A DNA stretch of 64,000 bases from Flammulina velutipes (GCA_011800155.1 CM022374.1:1550001-1614000); one strand, 5' to 3'; counted from the first letter of the stretch, positions 11,898 through 24,618 are shown. Made by a program: numbers and translations. Notes: generated by a model from the sequence alone, not told the origin.

Positions 11898-12541
11898 CCG
11901 TTGAAATTAAGAGAAGAGGAAAAGAAAAACAAGCACGATATAATGGGACCGTGACTGATAGCGAATAGGTCGTAACGAAACTGGTCCAGCGCCCGTGCCC
12001 AGAGAAAAATGAGCTGGAGGCTGTCAGACGCAGTGAAGAAAGCCTCTTGGACGACGTCGACGACGGCGGCGGCGAAAGAAAGAGAGTCGGGGGAAGATGG
12101 CGAGAGAAATAGTTAGCTCGGGAGCTGGTAACGACTTGGATTCGTCGGCCAATTACTGCATTGCGGGAAGGACCCCTGCCACTTTCTCTTTTCGGACAAA
12201 TCCCATTCTTCTTGTACCTTTCCGTCTCAATTCATCCATCTCCTCGTCCCAAAATCATCCGGCAACCTCGAAACAGACCGAAATTGACTCAAAATACGCA
12301 AAACGTGGGCGAGCAAAGCTGCCTCGACGCGGAGTTTCAACCAAGTGACTGGGGTCCTGAAGCGTGTAGTTCTTAGAAGGTCGACACATTATCATCTCAT
12401 TCGACTGTTCAATATGAACTAGTTGATGTTTAGCGGCTGAGCATGTATCGCCTTGAGCTGGTACCAATCTGCAGATGACTCGGGGGAGATGCAAACGCTT
12501 CTTCAATACATTTGGCGTATATCACGCAAAACGCCGACAAC
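11898..12541. other. intergenic, upstream of the ataxin-2 gene
   Basis: About 640 bp. The part next to the ataxin-2 start contains GA/CGA-rich stretches (about 12040-12100). Short frames on both strands look non-coding. The left half of the next gene's 3' UTR is included. Confidence 0.4.
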
Positions 12542-13771
12542 TTATTCAACCTTCACGACTACCTTCTCCCCGCTGATTTTGTTGTTCCTCAACAAATCCA
12601 GCCCAACACCTACTCTCTCCAAGAAAGAACCTTGGTCAAGCAGCTTGACGCGATTAGGCTGGATGACTCCCTTCTCCAGCAGCTCCGGTAGAATCTTGGG
12701 CATCAGATTATCCTTGAGGTATTCATTCTAATCAACCAATTAATAAGGTCATCAGCGTCTAGCAGAATGCTAACCTCTTGATACAAGAATGCTCTCACAC
12801 TCTTCACAAGCACAGTCTTCGCCAATGGATGGTCCGGGCTCAGTTCAAAGCTCATCGCCGACGCGTCCCCATCCGCGCGAACGCGATCGCCTTTCTTGAT
12901 CGGCAGCAAAATGGCGAGAGTACCTTCCGGGTCAATGAACTTGGAGATTGCAGCAATTGTCGCCTCTGCTGTGATAGAATCCAAGACCAGTTTGATTTTC
13001 CCTCCAGCAGCCTTGATGACATCCTCCGTCAAGGAAGTGCTCCTGTAGTCGAACACGTCGGTTGCGCCGAGTGACTTTAGGTATTCGTGATGATGCGGGG
13101 ATGCGGTCGTGAGTATCTTCTTGTAACCAGCGGCTTTGAGGAGTTGAATAGTGTATTGAGCAGCAGTTGAGCCGCCTCCGTAAATAAGGATCGGTGTGTT
13201 GGCCAGTGGAGGAGTGTCATCACCGGCGTACGATTTCGGAATCGGGAGGGACAAGTCAAGGAACAGGGCACGGTAGGCCGTGACGAAATTATCTGGAAGT
13301 GTGGCGGCGGCATCCAGTGGTAGCGAATCGGGAATCTATACCGTGTGGGTAAATAATGTGCGTCAATTCTTGTATTGATACCGTACCTTTGCGCAGACGG
13401 TCGTGGGCTGCACGGAATATTGTTGTAGGCCCTTCTGAGGGGAGGTTTGATAGGTGAAGGCAGTGACCTTGATGGCACTATGAGCCTCATATAACGCGCT
13501 AGAGGAGGACAAAAGAAGTTACTTTGTCCCCTACTTTCAAGTCAACGACTCCCGGACCGACCTCTGCAACGGTTCCAGAGGCATTGAATCCTAGAATGAC
13601 TGGGTATTCATTGACAAAGTATCCCAGGTCCGTCTGGTACGTATCGAACGCGATCATGGCCGAATACTGGACCTTTAGGAGGATTTCGCCTGCCTGAGGT
13701 TTACCAGTAGGCACGAGTATCTCCTCGAATACGCCTTTGGACGTTGTAGCTATGGCTTTATGGGTAGGCAT
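12542..13771 (-). CDS. medium-chain reductase (zinc-independent, ToxD/enoyl-reductase type)
   Basis: This is an NAD(P)H-dependent oxidoreductase of the MDR superfamily. The N-terminal GroES-like part has FEEILVPTGKPQAGEILLKV, VILGFNASGTVAEVGPGV and LKVGDKVTSF. The Rossmann part has PILIYGGGSTAAQYTIQLLKAAG, LGATDVFDY and KIKLVLDSI. The last exon ends GEKVVVKVE with TAA at 12542-12544. The structural and catalytic zinc-binding Cys clusters of true alcohol dehydrogenases are absent, which points to the quinone-reductase / trans-enoyl-reductase branch. A TATATAA on the minus strand at about 13803-13810 lies only about 35 nt before the ATG, so the leader must be very short. The substrate is unknown. 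Confidence 0.85.
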
Positions 13772-14102
13772 TGTAGAATGAGGGCAGGACGTGAGTGTGG
13801 GATATTATATAGACGTCTGGTGGATGGTCTTTGTCATCGTGAGATGGCAATATTAGTAAGTTATCGATGACTGACCGTAGCCACAGGATGTACATTTTCC
13901 CACAAAGACTGTGCGCCACCGCTGGCGAGGCATATGTGAGGTTGACAGTGCACCAGACACATACAGACATGCTAGCAAAAGTAATGCAATGCCCAGATAC
14001 AATCGCGAATATTATACGGAGCCAAGATGCTCCAAGATGAAAGCTGAAAGGCAAAGCGTCACATCACATCTCTATTTACGACCACCCTCGACCACCATGC
14101 AA
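13772..14102. other. intergenic
   Basis: 331 bp between the medium-chain reductase start and the AAA+ ATPase stop. It contains the TATA-like element of the reductase gene near 13803-13810. Nothing else is evident. Confidence 0.35.
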
Positions 14103-16314
14103 CTAATGGAAATCTCCAAATTCCTTTGCTCTTTGCCGCGCGAAATTCCATTCGCTAACAACGTCGAGGACCGCGTCAATGTGTTCGATGGACAACGGCA
14201 AATTCGCCTCCATCGCGATGGACTGGGCGCTGCTAACCGCGTTCTTGATCTACGACGCGCCTGGTGAGCGCAGGACAAGGAGGAACGCGTGCACATACCT
14301 GTCGCCCATTCATCTCTCGCTCAGCCAGTCTGTCAATATCCCTCTCTGTCACCCCTTTGGAATCCTTCAGCGTCTTGGCGAAGAATATGTTCCAGACAGC
14401 TCTCCGAGACGCAAAGTCGAGGTCAGGATAGTGGATACAGAAGTGTATACGGCCTATGAAAGGGTGATTAGGAGGACCTGGGAGGTTGGGATGTGATACG
14501 TACTCTCAAAGGCGGGGTCCACTGACCCGATGAGATTGGTGGTGAGTATCAGAATACCTTGATAGTACTCGAGCTGACGCAGAAATATAGACACCAACGC
14601 GTTTCGTTTCACGTCTGTCATACTCCGCATCTGAATAAACACCTCCGCCTCGTCGAGCAACAACACTGCGTTCCATGTTTGAGCCAACTCTAGTATCCTC
14701 GCCAGTCTCTCGTCGAGGTCTTCGGGTCTGATACCAAGTTCTCCAGCGCTGACGATATACAATGGACGATGCGTCACTTCAGCAACTGCTTCTGCGGTCA
14801 ATGTCTTGCCACATCCAGGTCGACCAGCCAGTAACCCAACAAGACCCTTCCCCTTTCCTCGAACGATATCGTCGAAGCTGCTAGCACGAGCGTTGTGCTG
14901 CTTAATCAACGAGTGTATCAGAGTTTTCTGCTTCGCTCCCAAAACGAGAGAAGTGAATGCACCCTCCTCCCAGACCACGTCCTCCACGCGGTCAATCGCA
15001 AATCCGCCTAGGGAATCATCGTGAGTCGCTATCGTTGACGGGTAGGATATCATGCTGACCCCATGTCTTTGCACCGAAGCAAAACCCAAGTCCGATTGGC
15101 GTGCATATCATGTACTCTTCGTCGGTGAGACTGTCTGGATCCAGCCTCTTGTGCACCTCCGTATTCAAGGAACTGTTGGGTTGGAAGAGTCGGAATGCCA
15201 CTGGGTCCAACATAACGCGCCCATACGCCTGTATGTCAACCGTAAGGACTGCCGTATGATGTTGGTGAACAAAAACTTACGTTGAATTTCAGCAGGCTCA
15301 CATCCATGTCACTATTGATACTTTCTCTCACTCCAATTCCCCGAACTTCCTGGTACACATGTCCCTTCATACTTGCATATCGCTTTCCCCGCTCAAGGGC
15401 ATGTTGGGAGAGTTTTTCCCTCTCGGGGTGCATGGCCAATGGGTAAGCTTGCAGTTCGGCGATCTTCTTCGTTCCTTTGAAATAGTTTATAGATAGGTCT
15501 TCCCGAGAGACACCGAACGAGGACGAGTCGCGGCTGATGATATCGCACGTGAGCGAGACATAGGGAGAGCCATCGCTTCGGGTCTCGTACTCCATTGTAC
15601 GACAGTAAAGGACGCGGTCTTGCTCGGTCAACTCGTGCCGGGAGTAAATGTAGATGTTGGGACAGAATAATGCCCACAACAGGTCGTAGGACATTTCTCC
15701 GCGTGCTAACATGTTGCTTACTTCTGTAAAGGTGTTGGCGTGGTGCTCATCGGTGTATTCGAGAGCCGTTTCGAGGTCTGCAACGAGTACGCTGTCGGGC
15801 GTCTCTTGAGCCTTCTCTTCTTTGAGTCGGTCTATCAATCCTTGCCGGGAGTAATAGAAGAGTTTAGGGTCGGCCTATGATATGGATTAGTTTCCAAAGT
15901 AGGTTGTGGGAGCATTGGAACGCACCATAGGTGGATTCCTCGTGAGTTCCAAGTTGAGAACATTCTCGTTGATATTCTGAAGTACCTCTAGGAGTGGGAT
16001 ACTCTTGATATCGACCTCGGTACCTTCGAGGCGCCCTTTGCTGTTGATTAATCGCCTAACAACGAGCACAGATTTTTTCTTGCTGGATTTCTTGGGGGGT
16101 TTCGCGGTCTTGCGCAGAGTGTAGGAAAACGTGCGCCTAAAGGGGATGAGCAGGAGGCGGAGTGTATGGATGGATGAACACACTGATCGAAACTGGATGC
16201 GTCGATGTGAGTGATTTGACAGTTTGAAAGAATTAAAGCTTACTATTGGTCATATCTAGCGATACGAGTTTGGGCGGAGGTAGATGCGATATCGTGCTCG
16301 TTTTCAGAGGTCAT
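14103..16314 (-). CDS. fungal AAA+ ATPase
   Basis: This is an ATP-driven remodelling protein of the fungal AAA+ group with a long N-terminal domain (DUF7025-like). The start is MTSENEHDIAS at 16314. The N-terminal 350 residues carry LLWALFCPNIYIYSR, the Tyr-rich segments of that domain and a segment ending CTPIGLGFCFGAKTWG. The ATPase core has Walker A AGRPGCGKT, Walker B AVLLLDEAEVF, sensor-1-like ILTTN and the arginine-finger region DPAFESRIHFCIHYPDLD. The C-terminal helical lid contains EREMNGRQIKNAVSSAQ, and the protein ends KEFGDFH. In this group the domain often acts in ill-defined stress or mitochondrial roles; no specific function can be claimed. It is divergent from the NLR gene, with starts 266 bp apart. 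Confidence 0.85.
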
Positions 16315-16580
16315 GGTGCGCAAGGGTTGGCGATGAAGCGCGTCAGGTATTTAAGGACTCCGGCTGAGGCACAGCAGATCAGATTGGAGTTGTCATTGAC
16401 AATCGAACAGATCGGCGACTCGCGAGGCTCCGACTAGTTGATGTGCACTGCATCTGATGCAACGGAGAGCGCTCAGAGGCTGCTCAGAGTGACTAGGATC
16501 TATGTCTCTTCCTTGATCCACAGGGCTATGCCGAAACTCGTTACGAAATTCACAAAGGCTCTTCCCGTTAAACCTCCATC
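16315..16580. promoter_or_regulatory. bidirectional promoter, AAA+ ATPase / NLR
   Basis: 266 bp between the two divergent starts. A TATTTAAGG motif at about 16347-16356 could serve either direction. No reading frame of note. Confidence 0.45.
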
Positions 16581-19500
16581 ATGGGCGACGTGAAGTCGCC
16601 TGTAAAGTACGTTTCCCCTGCACTATCCCATGCAACTCCCACTGAAGTAGCACATCCAGGGGTAATAAATCAATCTTACAAGACGCGCTGGATCAGTATA
16701 TTGCCAACATCCCTCCTAAGAAACTCCAAAAACGCAAGTTCCTCGCGACATGTCGGACAGTCATCGAGCACGAATCAGTCAGCATAGCGCCTGAAGCCAT
16801 CAACAAGTACATCGAGGAGATTGAGCAAAAGACGTCGAAACGAGCTGCGAGAAAGTGGATGACGAAACTCCTACGTCCTGTCATTGATGTTCTGAAGCAG
16901 TTTGACGGGCTGCTGGAGACTTTGGGTGAGTTCTTGGGTTTTGTTGGATTGCAGACGTTTGCTGATTTATAATTAGCTCAAGCGGATCCAATGCCCTCGG
17001 CGTTCATCTGGGCTGCTCTTCGTTGCGCCATCAATGTGAGAAACCCATCTGCATGGTGCTGAGTGAATGGATACTCATTCCTGCGTCGTTTTAGGCGGCA
17101 GACCGCTTGTTTAACATCTTCGACAAGATCAAAGCGCAGCTGTCATCGCTGACCACCGAGCTTAGGCGTCTTATTTACTATGAAGACCTCTATCCCGACT
17201 CTGAAGTTCTTCGCGAAGAATTGTGCAACACCTACATCTCGGTGATCGCGTTCTGGTGTCGCGTAGAGAAGGAATGTGAACAGTCGTGTGCGTTTTTCAT
17301 TAATCTATGATACAATTGAGTTCTGAAGAATTACCAGTTGCTAGCACCGCCTTTTCGCAGATGCTCCCGTCTGGTACCGAGAGGCTAGATAAGATAATCA
17401 GCCAGATACAGGAAGATGCGACCAACGTGGAGAAACTGGCTGTGATTGTAGAGGCACGTCTCGAGAAGGGCGAGCGAGAGGACGCTTACAAGGAAAGGGA
17501 AGCAGCTGGTATTGAGCGTAAGGAGCAGAAGAAGGAACGCGAGGAGCAGAGCAAGTTCCGGGATGAAGAGCGCCTCTTCCGGGAAGGTATGTTCCCCGGT
17601 GATATGACAAGCTGCATGGTTCTTATCTCCAACAGAACAAAAGTATGGGCAGATCCGAGCGTGTCTTGGCGGAAAGTGTGAAGCACGAAGCAGGTCCAAC
17701 ACGACTCGTCATGAAACGAATCTTCACAATCGACACACTGGCACGTGCGAATGGATTCTCAAGCACCCGCTGTATCTTTCGTGGGCGAGTGGGACTGCTA
17801 CTGATCCTTCCATCCTTTGGGTCCATGGGCCTCCAGGTTCGGGAAAATCCATACTATGTTCCTACGTTATCCAAGACCTAGCTCCGAGCGGTGCTGCTCT
17901 CATCTACCATTTCTATGAATTCGACAACTACCAGAATGCTTCCGGTACCTTCCAGCTCCTAGCCGATCGCCTCCTCGACACGTACTGGCGTAAATGCCAT
18001 ACTATTTCTGACGAGGTGTTCCGAAAGAGTCATCAACACTCGTATACCACAGATGATATGAAGGATCTTATCCGCGCTATCGTTCGTGAAGGCGCACTGG
18101 ATACTATCGTTTTCCTCCTAGATGGCCTCGACGAGGAATCAAGCGGCGCTGATCAGCGTTTTCCGAACGGGGACAGGTGGAGGGATGCCTGCGAGGTCCT
18201 TTCGTTCCTTGTTTCTTTGACTCGGGATCATCCTGGCCAGATCCGCCTCTGGTGCAGCAGCCAGTATAGACCATGCATACAAAAGCAGCTCCAATCATAC
18301 CCCAAAATCGACATTCGGGATGAAATGAAGAAGGATGTCGTGCTATTCCTTCACAGGAATGTCCCCGGTCTGGGTGTCGCTGACTCAGACGAGCAGAATG
18401 ATTTCCTGGAGGTGCTGTTGAAAAGGGCTGACGCCAATTTCCTTTGGGCCTCTTTGATGGTGCGCGTGTTGGCTGAAGCGAACAGTCCAGCGCAGATGGA
18501 GGAGTTGATACAGTCGGACGATCTTCCGAACTCGCTCGACGAGTATTATGAGCGGATATTCGCTAAACTTGAACCTTCTATTCGTCCTCTTGCCTGGTAT
18601 GTCTTCGTTTTTCATTCACGACCTCCTTTGGTGTCTGATACATTCTACTCTAGCAAGGTGTTTGCGCTCATAGTGCATGCGCGCCGGCCCCTTCGTGTGC
18701 ATGAATTGCGGGAGGCTGTCGGCATTCTTCAGAGTAAAGACCCCCTTCATTTCAGCCCTCGCGACATGCCTCCTCTGGAACGACTAGAAAAGCTTTTCGC
18801 GCCTCTCATTGAGGTGCGCCAGAGCGATGTTAACGACGCCACTTGTCATCTTTTCCATTCGACCGTCCGGACGTTCTTGACCTCTCATCCTGGTGTTATC
18901 CAAAGCAACGACGACCTCGGCATCCGACCAAACGTTTTTGGAAATGTATGCTTGTTATACCTTGGGCAACAGAAATACTCCTCCCTTTTGCAACGAGGCC
19001 CAGATGGACGATGGATCGATGCGGAAGGCGAGTTTGTCCATGATCATCAGTTCTTTGTGTATTGTGCAAAGTATTGGGATAAGCACGTTGGGGATATGAC
19101 ATCGGAGTCTGGGGAGGGCTCTTCCGAAATGACCAGCCGGGTGAAGGCGTTCCTTGTATCACCCAACTTTCAAACAACCATCCAAGCGCAAAGTCTATGG
19201 GTGGACGCGCAGTTCAATGTATTTGGTTATATCGGGGACGACTCAGACGCGCAGTATCTGCGAAAGATGTTGCCCGAATGGTTCCTGCACGGACGCTTGG
19301 GCACGACGATGTGGAGTTGTTATCGAAAGTTCTTGGTGGAATGGCGTATATTGTTGCAGTCGCTTAAACGCTACCATCCCGGTGAGGTGGATCGTTGTTG
19401 GTATGGTGCTCTCGGCAAACACAACTTCCTGTCGAAAATGCCCAGCCGCTACGTCAGCTTCAGGTTCCAGAAGGAGGATAGCCAGAATAGCGTCAATGGA

Positions 19501-21549
19501 GGGCTCTACTTTGAAGGTCTTTGCTCCAAAGGGGAGAGTTTGAAGATTCTTCGTCTAAAGTTGGTTCTTTTATTCCCCATTTCTTAACATACTGATTTAC
19601 TTTGACCAGACAGCGTGCCAGTCACACTCTTTCCTTCGCGTGCGAGCACTGGGTTGTGGATATTGGTGGCTCCCAACCAGCCAGTCTGAGCCACATCCAG
19701 ACGATCGAAACCACAGATCAAGCCACATCATGGTCTCTGTATTCAAGATCAGAAAACAGTGAAGGTTCTTCAAAGGCTATAAACACCGGGAAAGCCTCTC
19801 CAGCTGCCTTTCATCAAGGAGTTGACATCCTCCGAATTGGCGCCCAGCTCTTTGTTTTGGATGGCTCAAAACATCATTATACTCCCCTTGTCGGCTTCGA
19901 ATCTACTACTCCCCAACACCCCGCTTACTTCGAAGAGTGTGCGACCAATGCTCGATACACTGTCACTGCATCGCGAAGATGGATAGAGCAGGAAATAAAA
20001 CCCGAAGTTGGGTTGGACGACACGAAGTTGGACCATCTTGGAATAGACTTTACCAGATTGGAACAACATTCCCTGAGCCGACGTCGCAAATCTCACTTCA
20101 CCTCGGACTCCTTGGATAGCTCTTCGGAAGAGGACTCAGAGGACGAGGAATCATCCAGCGAAAGCGCGACCGATTCAGCCTATGAGACTTGGAGCGAATG
20201 CTCCTCGGTCCATTCCGGTGCCAGCGAGTTCGAGGATGATATGGCAACCCCTTGGGCTGCTCATCGTGACGATGACGAAGATTTGGCAGAGGATTCCGAC
20301 TCAAGCGAGGAAGAGGAAGCTGAAAAGTCTAGTGAAGGCGGCAAATCTGATTCGGACGATTCTGGCAACGATGCCAGCGACTCGGAATCTGACTCTGAAT
20401 CTGAACCAGAAGTCCCGCTCTCCGCTATCAAGGGGTACGGTGCAATGCCAGAAGACGACGACGAATACCAATGGGATAACGGTTCGGATGTCGGATCCAC
20501 TGGCGCAGCCGCCGATAATTCTTCTTCCTTTTCGTGGGCCACCGTCACCGTTTTCGACACTCGCACACATGCAAAGATCTTCCATTACGAACAATCTTTG
20601 AGCTTCATGCTATTCGAATCGCCTCCCATACTGCATCATAGGATTCCATTGCTGGTCTGGCCTCTCAGCGGTGGCTGCATTCTGTTTGGAGATATCCTGG
20701 CAAAGTCTTACTTCATACGGAAGCTAAGACCATCTAGCTCCCACAGTGAGTGTGTTGCATTAGCTATGCGGTATCTAAATTCTCACCTCACTTAATCTAG
20801 CTCGACATATCTTCATGAAATGTCATTTCTCTCCGTGCGGTGAATATTTGCACATCGCTTCCCTTGAAGGCCAGCTGAAGCCAGTCAAGAAGAAGAAGGA
20901 AGCTAGCGAAGATGAAGACCCGCCAAAAATCCGTCTTTCATTGCTCTTGTCCACATATAAACTTTGCGCCAAACAACCCTCGCGATCACCTCCCATTCTG
21001 TTGCATCGTGCAAAGACCGCCCTGGGACTGGAAGCCCGGATATCGGTCTCTAAACTTCCTTACAATCTGACATGGACACCCGACCATCTCTACGTCGCTT
21101 GCAGCGCCAGCTTTTTGCAAGTCTATCGCATTCCCTTATTCCCACAGAAACCCAGTCCCCTCCCTTCTGCACCCTCTCGGGTTTCTATCCCCGTCCTTCC
21201 TATCTACTTGCCGGAGACAGCGGAGAAGCGACAAGTGCATTATTTCCCAGGCAAGACGGGAATCATATTCGTCGGGAGTGAAGAAAGGCAGAGGATAAAG
21301 AAGTTCATGACCTCGTCGTCGTCGAAGGGTGTCATCACGATGGATGTGCAAGGTCCGCGGGAGCCTCCCGTTGGGTGTTTCGTTGACGAGGAGCGTGACC
21401 TAGGAGGATGGATGGCCTCGAAGGAGGCCGTATCGTATATACCGGAGCAGATGGGTATCGGGCACTTTGACAGACTCTTGGAGAAATTCGACCCGGAAGG
21501 CGATTGTGAACGTATGTCCATCGTGCAGCCTACAGAGAATGTTGACTGA
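16581..21549 (+). CDS. NACHT-domain STAND NTPase (NLR-like)
   Basis: This is a large signal-transducing NTPase of the fungal NLR class. Exon 1 (16581-16606) splices to an acceptor at about 16659, giving MGDVKSPVKGNKSILQDALDQY. The N-terminal helical domain looks like the DUF7708-type domain of fungal NLRs (RPVIDVLKQFDGLLETL, FIWAALRCAIN, NIFDKIKAQLSSL). A coiled coil rich in Lys/Glu/Arg follows. TCEWILKHP precedes the NACHT core, with Walker A HGPPGSGKS at 17824-17850 and Walker B IVFLLDGLDEE. NACHT-associated helices follow (VKDVVLFLHRNVPG, FLWASLMVRVL, LRVHELREAVGI). The C-terminal 600 residues hold an Asp/Glu/Ser acidic stretch (about 20100-20420) and a region with beta-propeller-like phrases (VTVFDTRTHAKIFHY) but no countable WD40, ANK or TPR repeats. 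It would be expected to act in non-self recognition or cell death. Confidence 0.85.
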
Positions 21550-21623
21550 CAGACATTGCAGTAGAACCGTATCTTTTCTGACCGTCGAAAACATTCTATA
21601 ATTGTTGAGCGCTGAGCACTGAG

Positions 21624-22997
21624 CTAGAAGCCACGAGATTCGTATTCCTCTAAAACATCTTTCACGATCTCCTTCAACCCCCGAAACTTGATCCCAAAGA
21701 GCTTCTGCTCTTTTGACGTATTCCAACTTATGTTGCGAACAGCGTCACCGGGTGTTCCCTTGCTGATAGGTTTCGAGTATGGACTCGGTGATAGGGAGTT
21801 CGCTGCATCCACTAGTACAACACAACGTGAGAATTCTTCGAGGAAAGTGTTGTTGCGATCCACTTACGAGCATCTTGCCACACCCATGGGCCAGCACAGA
21901 TGATGATTCTCTCTCCACCCGCTTCGGGAGTTTCGAGAGCCTTCAAGTGTGCGAGGGATACATCGCGGACGTCAACGTAGCCGCTTCCGGGAGTGTACAA
22001 TGGAGGGTAGCCTCCGAAATCTTCTTTGACCAATGCGCCATACAGGAACTGTGCAGCTTCAGGAAGGTCGCTAACACTCTTGATATCGTGTTTGGAAGGC
22101 TACGGATAGTGTCAGAGGGGAAGCCAAATAAGCATTGCAAGGAGGATAACTTACCCCAAAGACCCAAGGAGGGTTGATAACACTCAAATCCCACTTGATC
22201 TCTGACTTATGTTCCTCGTAGAACGCCCAAGCAGCTGTTGCATTTGATGAGATAGATATTCCGCGTTGGCCCTTGCACGTACTCACCTTTCTCTGCAAAG
22301 TACTTGGACGCGATATATTTATCCAGATTGTCTGCATCCTTGCCTTTCTCCTCGCATTGCTTGACGGGACCTTCATTCCAGTTTTCCTCAGATATAGTGA
22401 CAGGAGTTAGAGAGAAGTGGCGAATGGCGGCGCAGGAAGATGTGTAGACGAGTCGTTCCAGGGCATTACTGAAGAAGTATTAGTTGAGTAATGTGCGGTA
22501 GAGTCTTTATTGAGCCAGTCACGTACCCATTCTTCAAGGCGCTCTTCATGATACCGAGGATACCACCGACGGCGGGCTCTATTATTTCTGCACCGAAAAT
22601 GGCCCTGATAAGTTTAGAGCCAGCTGCGTGATGGGTTTTTCAATATACCTGAAGGCTCGACAGCTGACAAGTGCAGAGGCGAAGCGGTATGGATGATGCC
22701 ATGTACATCCCTCACTGCCTCATCGAATGCAGTTTGCTACAACCATAGTTTGAGTGGAAATCGCGAAGAAACTGTAAAAAGAATGCTCACGTTCACAATA
22801 TCGCCAACAGCCACAATGCTCAGCTTGTCGCCGTAGTCTTTGTAGAGTTTCAGAAGATGTTTGCCTTTGACCTCAGTACGAACAGCAGCTCTGACAGTGT
22901 AACCTTTCTGCAAGAGATCTCCGACAATCCATGTCGCAATGTAACCGCTGGCACCGGTAACGAGAACAGTTTTGCTCGTATTTGCTAGGGCAGGCAT
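21624..22997 (-). CDS. extended SDR, dihydroflavonol-4-reductase-like
   Basis: This is an NAD(P)H-dependent reductase of the extended short-chain dehydrogenase family. The start [25 protein letters not shown] carries the nucleotide-binding TGxxGxxA motif. [14 protein letters not shown] is the cofactor-specificity region. [20 protein letters not shown] (catalytic Ser region) and [12 protein letters not shown] (YxxxK) complete the active site. Later exons carry [10 protein letters not shown] and [15 protein letters not shown], typical of the DFR/cinnamoyl-CoA reductase group. It ends LEEYESRGF with TAG at 21624-21626. In fungi these proteins commonly reduce ketones or methylglyoxal; the substrate here is unknown. 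Confidence 0.87.
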
Positions 22998-23123
22998 TAT
23001 TCAATTGTAGCAAGTCTGGCTAGCTTTATAGAATGGATAGACGCTGCCGCTGTGAAGACGGCGTCCATGTCGATGGTGAGAGCCGAAAGCGAGCATTTTT
23101 ATGCCGCCGGCTTACGCCACAAT

Positions 23124-24171
23124 ATGATGTTGGAACCGATCATCATCTTCCTGGGCCCAGTTGGCACGTATACCCACCAGGTATGCATGGATAATCTCTT
23201 TGTATAACATGCAAACTCATGAATCAGGCAGCGTACGATAGGTTTTCTAATGCAGGAGAATTCGTTAAAAAATCAAGCGTCGCAGGTATAACCAGCTCAT
23301 AACTAGCCATCTGTCGACACTTACCCCGTACTTAGATGTCTTTTCCTCCTTGTCATCCAGAGAGATAGGTGTTGTCCCTCAGGAAAATACGACGTTTGGC
23401 TCTGTGATAGAGACGTATGATTGCCTCCGCCAGGATCATCTCCCGTACTTTGTGCGTGGCGAGATCACTCTGGCTATCCAACACTGTCTTCTTGTGCGCA
23501 AAGGGACGCGCTTTGAGGACATTGACCGAATCATGAGTCACGAACAAGTCAGTCCCATTCCTCTGCCATGTTCCATCTAACATTTTACAGGCATTGGGAC
23601 AATGTGACGCTTTCATTAAAGAACACTTTCCGAACGCCACTTTGAACAAAACGCCTTCAACTGCGGCTGCAGCAGATGCTTTACTATCTGGACCACCGAC
23701 CCTAGCGGCTATCTGCTCAAAAATATGTGTCACAGTCTTTCCAGGTACCGAGATCCTACGTGAAGGGATTCAAGACAAGAAATGTCAGTGCCTCCATTCT
23801 TCAAAGCGTCCTTGCGCCTGATCTGGAGTGCAGCCAACTTCACACGTTTCCTGGTTATAACCCGAGACGAACAAGTCTACGTTCCATCGATATCCGCTGT
23901 TGACGCACAATCCGCAATGCTCAGAATCTCGCTTTCATCTAAATGCCCTGAGGTGAAAATATCGGACGTCTTCTCAGCGATGAGCTTGGATGTTACGCGA
24001 ATAGACCGACGCCCATCGGTCTCTGGAGCACCTTTCCACGACACCTATCTGGTCGAAGTGGTTAAACCCAGCGATCTATATCATCCCGGCGGGTGGAGAG
24101 GGCATTTGAAAGAGCGATTGGAGCGAACACAAACTCTAGGCGTAACGGAAGAGCTTGTTGGGTTCTGGTGA
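23124..24171 (+). CDS. PHA2: prephenate dehydratase
   Basis: This enzyme converts prephenate to phenylpyruvate, the committed step of phenylalanine synthesis. The start MMLEPIIIFLGPVGTYTHQA is the usual N-terminus; in-frame ATGs at 23067 and 23073 would add up to 19 residues. Motifs are IGVVPQENTTFGSVIETYD (substrate binding), IMSHEQALGQC, and NFTRFLVI, which holds the conserved T-R-F. A C-terminal ACT-like domain follows (MLRISLSSKCPEVKISDVFSA..MSLDVTRIDRRP), the site of feedback control by phenylalanine in this family. The protein ends TEELVGFW. Five or so short introns are needed. The copia element begins 113 bp after the stop codon. Confidence 0.88.
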
Positions 24172-24283
24172 GAAGAGGGTAAAAGGCAGACATGAGGGCC
24201 GGTCTGCAAGTTTGTTGGCTAAGGTGAATAGAGAGCTGGATATTCCCATGCTAATTTTATTATAGTGTAGGATGGTAATAAAA

Positions 24284-24288
24284 GAAAG
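24284..24288. repeat. target-site duplication, left copy (GAAAG)
   Basis: GAAAG directly before the left LTR, matched by GAAAG at 29332-29336 directly after the right LTR. Confidence 0.9.
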
Positions 24289-24593
24289 TGTTGAACGCAG
24301 GCCGAAGACGCGGTTCCGTATGTTGACGTTTACACGTTGTTGTCCTAGATGAATAGACTAGTTAGCTTATAAGTCTCAGCGTGGTGGTTAAACGCTTGTA
24401 TTATACCTAGATGAATAGACTAGTTAGCTTATAACTAGGAAAGGGCATTAGTAGCTATACGGTGCATAAATGAGTGAAGTACTCACGTCTCAGCGTGGTG
24501 GTTAAACGCTGAGACGCATCTACGGTAATTGTCCGATTATGTGCATAAGTTCCCACGGTCCATGCTCCTACTCGTACTTCAATAATTCCAACA
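24289..24593 (-). repeat. left LTR (3' LTR of the element)
   Basis: 305 bp with TG...CA ends. Inside are a 29-bp direct repeat (24344-24372 and 24406-24434) and a 24-bp direct repeat (24373-24396 and 24487-24510). The second copy of the 24-bp repeat starts a perfect 10-bp inverted repeat, CGTCTCAGCG / CGCTGAGACG (24486-24495 and 24507-24516), with an 11-nt loop. Confidence 0.93.
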
Positions 24594-24605
24594 CTCCCCC
24601 TCGAG
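24594..24605 (-). other. polypurine tract
   Basis: On the minus strand CGAGGGGGAG lies directly before the 3' LTR (TGTTGG...). This is the expected position and composition for the plus-strand primer. Confidence 0.8.
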
Positions 24606-24618
24606 TGGAGCACGGACG

